Positions 20,756 through 23,381 of a stretch of DNA of 23,381 nucleotides are shown in pieces. A model generated the notes under the pieces. The model saw nothing but the letters and a program-made list of their open reading frames with translations, ran no database searches and was not told the DNA's origin. A program made the translations under genes and the position numbers. Position 1 is the stretch's first letter. The number at the start of each line of letters is the position of its first letter. The DNA comes from a virus: positions 1-23,381 of IMG/VR virus record IMGVR_UViG_3300009703_000110; one strand, written 5' to 3'.

Positions 20756-22488
20756 TGGCTGAGACGCAACCACGTGGTGAACAGTTAAGATTCCTGTCTT
20801 CAAAGACAGGTTCACATAATTTAGATACATATTTAGAAAGTGCAGAAAGAGGATCAAGAAGCATTGGTGATATGCTTGGTGATATTTTTGATTCATCAGG
20901 TAATTTTGACCCAACTAATTTTACTTTTCGTTATGATACTACAACGAAAAGCATTGAGGTGAAGGTAGGTAGCGGTTCATATTCAAACATTACTCCTTTT
21001 TTTAATATACGAGGCACCTACTCTTCATCTTCAACAACATATAAAAATTTTGATTTAGTAACTAGATCAAATGGAGATGTATATATTGTTCAAGGTTTAT
21101 CATCTAATACTGCAACAACAACATTCGCAAATGATGCTGCTGTAGATTCATCATCAAATACTACCAAACTTGTAGATGTTTCAGGTGCTGCAACACAGGC
21201 AACTAACGCTGCTTCGTCAGCGACTGCTGCCGCTAACTCAGCTACAGCTGCAGCTAACTCTGCAACTTCAGCTGCTACCCAAGCAACAAATTCAGCCAGC
21301 TCCGCAACGACAGCGTCTGGACACGCTTCAACAGCAACAACTAAAGCGTCTGAAGCTAGCACGTCTGCAACTAATGCAGCGACTTCAGCTTCTACTGCTT
21401 CTACTCAAGCTACCAATGCAGCGTCTTCAGCAACATCAGCTGCAAGCTCATTATCAACATTTCAAGGTCAATATCATGGAGCTTCAGGTTCAGATCCTAG
21501 TAGTGGTCTGGATACTGGTGACCTATATTTTAATACTTCATCAGGATTAAAAGTTTACAATGGATCTGCATGGGAAGATATAAAACCAACATCTTCTGAA
21601 CAGACAGCAATTAATGCCGTCAATTCAAATGCATCCAACATTAATACTGTAGCTGGTCAAAATTCTAACATAACAACTCTAGCTGGTATATCTAGTGATA
21701 TAACGGCAGTTGCAGGAATATCTGCAGACGTTGCAGCAGTAGAAAATAAATTAACAGAAATAGAAGCAGTAGCAGATGATTTAGCTGAATCTTCTTCTGA
21801 AATAGATTTAGTAGCTGGATCAATTGCTAACGTAAATACAGTTGGTGGAGCAATCGCTAATGTTAATACTGTTGGTGGTGCTATAGCTAATGTCAATACA
21901 GTAGCGTCAAATGTAACTGGTGTAAACAGTTTTGCCGATAGATATAGAATAGCTAGTTCTGCTCCCTCATCTAGTTTGGATGCAGGTGATCTTTATTTTG
22001 ATACGACAGCAGATGAATTAAAAGTTTATAAATCTGGTGGTTGGGCTGCCGCAGGATCGACAGTCAATGGTACTTCAGCTAGATTTAAATATACTTCTCC
22101 TGCTCCAAACGGAGCTACTACATTTAGTGGTAATGATGATAATGGAGTTGCATTAGCTTATGATGCAGGTTTTATTGATGTTTATTTAAATGGTGTCAAA
22201 CAAGTAAATGGTGTTGATGTAACTGTTACTTCTGGTACATCTGTTGTGTTTGCAACAACTGTACCTCAAAGTGCAACTATAGATATTGTTGCTTATGGAA
22301 CATTTTCTTTAGCTTCTTTTGCAGGTACTGCAATAACATCAGGCACAGTAAATATAGCAAGATTACCAATCATACCAAATACTCAATTGGCAAATAATCA
22401 AATAACCATTAACGGATCAGCCGTTAGTTTAGGTGGATCAACAACCATTGCTGACAATAGTGTAGTGATGGCAATTGCACTCGGTTAG
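20755..22488 (+). CDS. Tail fibre or appendage protein with Ala/Ser/Thr collar repeats
   Basis: A 577-residue virion protein. The N-terminal 140 residues are strand-rich and probably attach to the tail. Residues about 145-235 are a low-complexity Ala/Ser/Thr stretch with AATQATNAASSAT-type repeats, the trimeric coiled stalk of phage fibres. A GDLYF module occurs twice (about 255-275 and 411-430). Between them runs a repeat built on IANVNTVGGA (three copies around 358-384). Residues about 445-520 (DVYLNGVKQVNG...VVFATTV) match a strand-rich module common in marine phage fibres. The end is INGSAVSLGGSTT, also present in the partial gene downstream. It would bind the host surface. An antisense 90-residue Ala/Val frame is a shadow of the repeats. 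Confidence 0.88.
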   Translation: MAETQPRGEQLRFLSSKTGSHNLDTYLESAERGSRSIGDMLGDIFDSSGNFDPTNFTFRYDTTTKSIEVKVGSGSYSNITPFFNIRGTYSSSSTTYKNFDLVTRSNGDVYIVQGLSSNTATTTFANDAAVDSSSNTTKLVDVSGAATQATNAASSATAAANSATAAANSATSAATQATNSASSATTASGHASTATTKASEASTSATNAATSASTASTQATNAASSATSAASSLSTFQGQYHGASGSDPSSGLDTGDLYFNTSSGLKVYNGSAWEDIKPTSSEQTAINAVNSNASNINTVAGQNSNITTLAGISSDITAVAGISADVAAVENKLTEIEAVADDLAESSSEIDLVAGSIANVNTVGGAIANVNTVGGAIANVNTVASNVTGVNSFADRYRIASSAPSSSLDAGDLYFDTTADELKVYKSGGWAAAGSTVNGTSARFKYTSPAPNGATTFSGNDDNGVALAYDAGFIDVYLNGVKQVNGVDVTVTSGTSVVFATTVPQSATIDIVAYGTFSLASFAGTAITSGTVNIARLPIIPNTQLANNQITINGSAVSLGGSTTIADNSVVMAIALG

Positions 22489-22495
22489 GGACGAC
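22486..22495 (+). repeat. TAGGGACGAC repeat, copy 2 (at the tail-fibre stop)
   Basis: This is identical to 18487-18496 and again starts with the gene's TAG stop. Downstream, AAGGAG (22503-22508) is only 2 bases from an ATGTAA start-stop at 22511-22516 and 17 bases from the real gene start at 22526. Confidence 0.55.
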
Positions 22496-22525
22496 CAAAT
22501 ATAAGGAGAAATGTAAGACAAACTC

Positions 22526-22843
22526 ATGGCAAATAATTTTTCACAAGCAGATGCTACACTAGCAAATAACAACTTAACTACTGTTGTTTCAGCAACATCA
22601 AACAAACAAATCATTATTGGTTTACTTATTTCTAATACAGGTGCAACTTCTATAAATGTAGATGCTGTATTAAATGATGGATCTAACGATAGATACATAA
22701 TTAAAAATGCACCTCTTCCTACTGGGTCTTCACTTGAATGTGTTCAGGGTAAAATTGTTATTCCTAGTGGTGGTGCTGTAAAAGTAAAAAAGGATAGTGG
22801 AACGGCAGACGTAATTGTATCACTATTAACAGACGTATCGTAA
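22526..22843 (+). CDS. Probable virion structural protein
   Basis: A 105-residue, strand-rich protein (KQIIIGLLISNTGATSINVDAVL, in parts; KIVIPSGGAVKVKKDSGTADVIVSLL). Small beta-sandwich proteins of this look are common beside tail fibre genes in marine phages and are usually called structural or tail proteins. No catalytic motif is present. The best ribosome site (AAGGAG at 22503-22508) is too far from this ATG and close to an ATGTAA start-stop pair instead, so initiation may use reinitiation. It ends 1 base before the next gene. Confidence 0.8.
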   Translation: MANNFSQADATLANNNLTTVVSATSNKQIIIGLLISNTGATSINVDAVLNDGSNDRYIIKNAPLPTGSSLECVQGKIVIPSGGAVKVKKDSGTADVIVSLLTDVS

Positions 22844-22844
22844 T

Positions 22845-23381
22845 ATGCCTTACTTAGGTTCAGCTCCTAAAAGTGGTTTCATTAGTAATGCCAAAGAAAG
22901 ATATACAGGCATAACAACTGCTTATATAGATTTAAATCAAAGCATAACATCATTAGCTGATGTTATTGTATGGGTAAACTTTGTAAAACAAGATAGCACA
23001 AATCTTACCCTTACAACTTCTACTCGAATAACTCTTGGAGCAACTTTAGTTGCAAGTGATATTGTTGAGGTAGTTTACTTAGGAAAAGCAGTAGCAACTC
23101 AAAATCCTTCAACTAATTCTGTGACAAATGATATGTTGGCTGGTAGTATCGCTAATGATAAACTAGCTGGAAGTATAGCAAACTCTAAACTTGCTAACTC
23201 TAGTATTACATTAAATGGCTCGGCAGTTGCTTTAGGTGGTAGTGCTACTCTTGGTGGATTATCAAATGCAGATTATTGGATATTTAAGACCGAACAAACA
23301 ATTAGTGCTACAACTGAAACAACCTTAACTGGGGGTTGGGCACAACAAACTAATCGTGGAGGAGCAGGTGGAGAATTAGGG
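22845..23381 (+). CDS. Tail fibre-like structural protein (partial, 3' end outside window)
   Basis: I translated this by hand; it is open from the ATG at 22845 for 179 codons to the window edge. It starts MPYLGSAPKSGFISNAKERYTG. A strand-rich module (IDLNQSITSLADVIVWVNF and ITLGATLVASDIVEVVYLG) leads to LAGSIANDKLAGSIANSKLA, a short tandem repeat near residues 110-130, then ITLNGSAVALGGSATLGG. The last is nearly the same as the end of the upstream fibre protein, so the two share modules. The final visible part (WIFKTEQTISATTETTLTGGW) begins a new domain. It is probably a receptor-binding or appendage protein. Its ATG follows 1 base after the TAA of the preceding gene. Confidence 0.85.
   Translation, partial: MPYLGSAPKSGFISNAKERYTGITTAYIDLNQSITSLADVIVWVNFVKQDSTNLTLTTSTRITLGATLVASDIVEVVYLGKAVATQNPSTNSVTNDMLAGSIANDKLAGSIANSKLANSSITLNGSAVALGGSATLGGLSNADYWIFKTEQTISATTETTLTGGWAQQTNRGGAGGELG

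Noticed and set aside
21090-21362. Antisense Ala/Val-rich frame over the tail fibre
   Set aside because: It is the mirror of the Ala/Ser/Thr codon repeats on the other strand and has no start signal of its own.
20755-23381. Diversity-generating retroelement target in the fibre genes
   Set aside because: No reverse transcriptase or template repeat is present in the window; the repeats are ordinary fibre modules.

Overview
The window reads as part of a low-GC double-stranded DNA bacteriophage genome, most likely a temperate (integrase-carrying) tailed phage of a marine alphaproteobacterium. The support is as follows. There is a terminase large subunit, a portal and low-complexity tail fibre genes. 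There is a SleB-type lysin next to a gene-transfer-agent-like holin, a pairing typical of alphaproteobacterial phages. There is a tyrosine integrase and a primase-helicase fusion. Genes are tightly packed with ATGA/TAATG overlaps. The host assignment is inference from protein style, not proof.

Layout. (1) 1-931, minus strand: a Sak4-like P-loop recombination ATPase (cut by the window edge) and the small gene before it. (2) 932-1048: divergent control region with an 18-bp imperfect palindrome lying over the -35 boxes of both directions. (3) 1049-5998, plus strand: Cro-like HTH regulator, prim-pol/RepA-like helicase, small genes, a zinc-ribbon HTH protein, a PD-(D/E)XK resolvase-like nuclease, an HNH nuclease, a 42-residue Lys-rich peptide, SleB lysin and holin. 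(4) 6022-6849, minus: integrase, whose ribosome-binding site lies inside a perfect 9-bp hairpin arm. (5) 6900-14570, minus: a long operon built around a MoxR/CobS-like AAA+ ATPase and a CobT-like VWA protein carrying an HExxH plus EDxRxE metallopeptidase-like motif, followed by small accessory genes including DUF6878-like and DUF6915-like proteins and a probable DNA glycosylase-fold protein. (6) 14571-16708: an unusual stretch with small minus-strand genes and non-coding DNA. (7) 16709-23381, plus: possible small terminase, TerL, portal, tail fibre and further virion genes, running off the right edge.

The strongest unexplained signal is in (6). From about 14.6 to 16.6 kb almost every 30-50 bases form a perfect or near-perfect inverted repeat, usually with a 2-4 base loop. 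This continues through non-coding DNA and straight through the codons of a well-supported gene (15604-16083) and several tiny overlapping ORFs. I counted roughly 30 such stem-loops by eye. Between many of them lie GTGTGT-type words. Almost none has a terminator U-tract. It looks like a transcript (or DNA segment) under selection for strong local secondary structure, and I do not recognise it as a named element.

No tRNA, rRNA, CRISPR array, insertion sequence, capsid gene or complete DNA polymerase is visible in the window.
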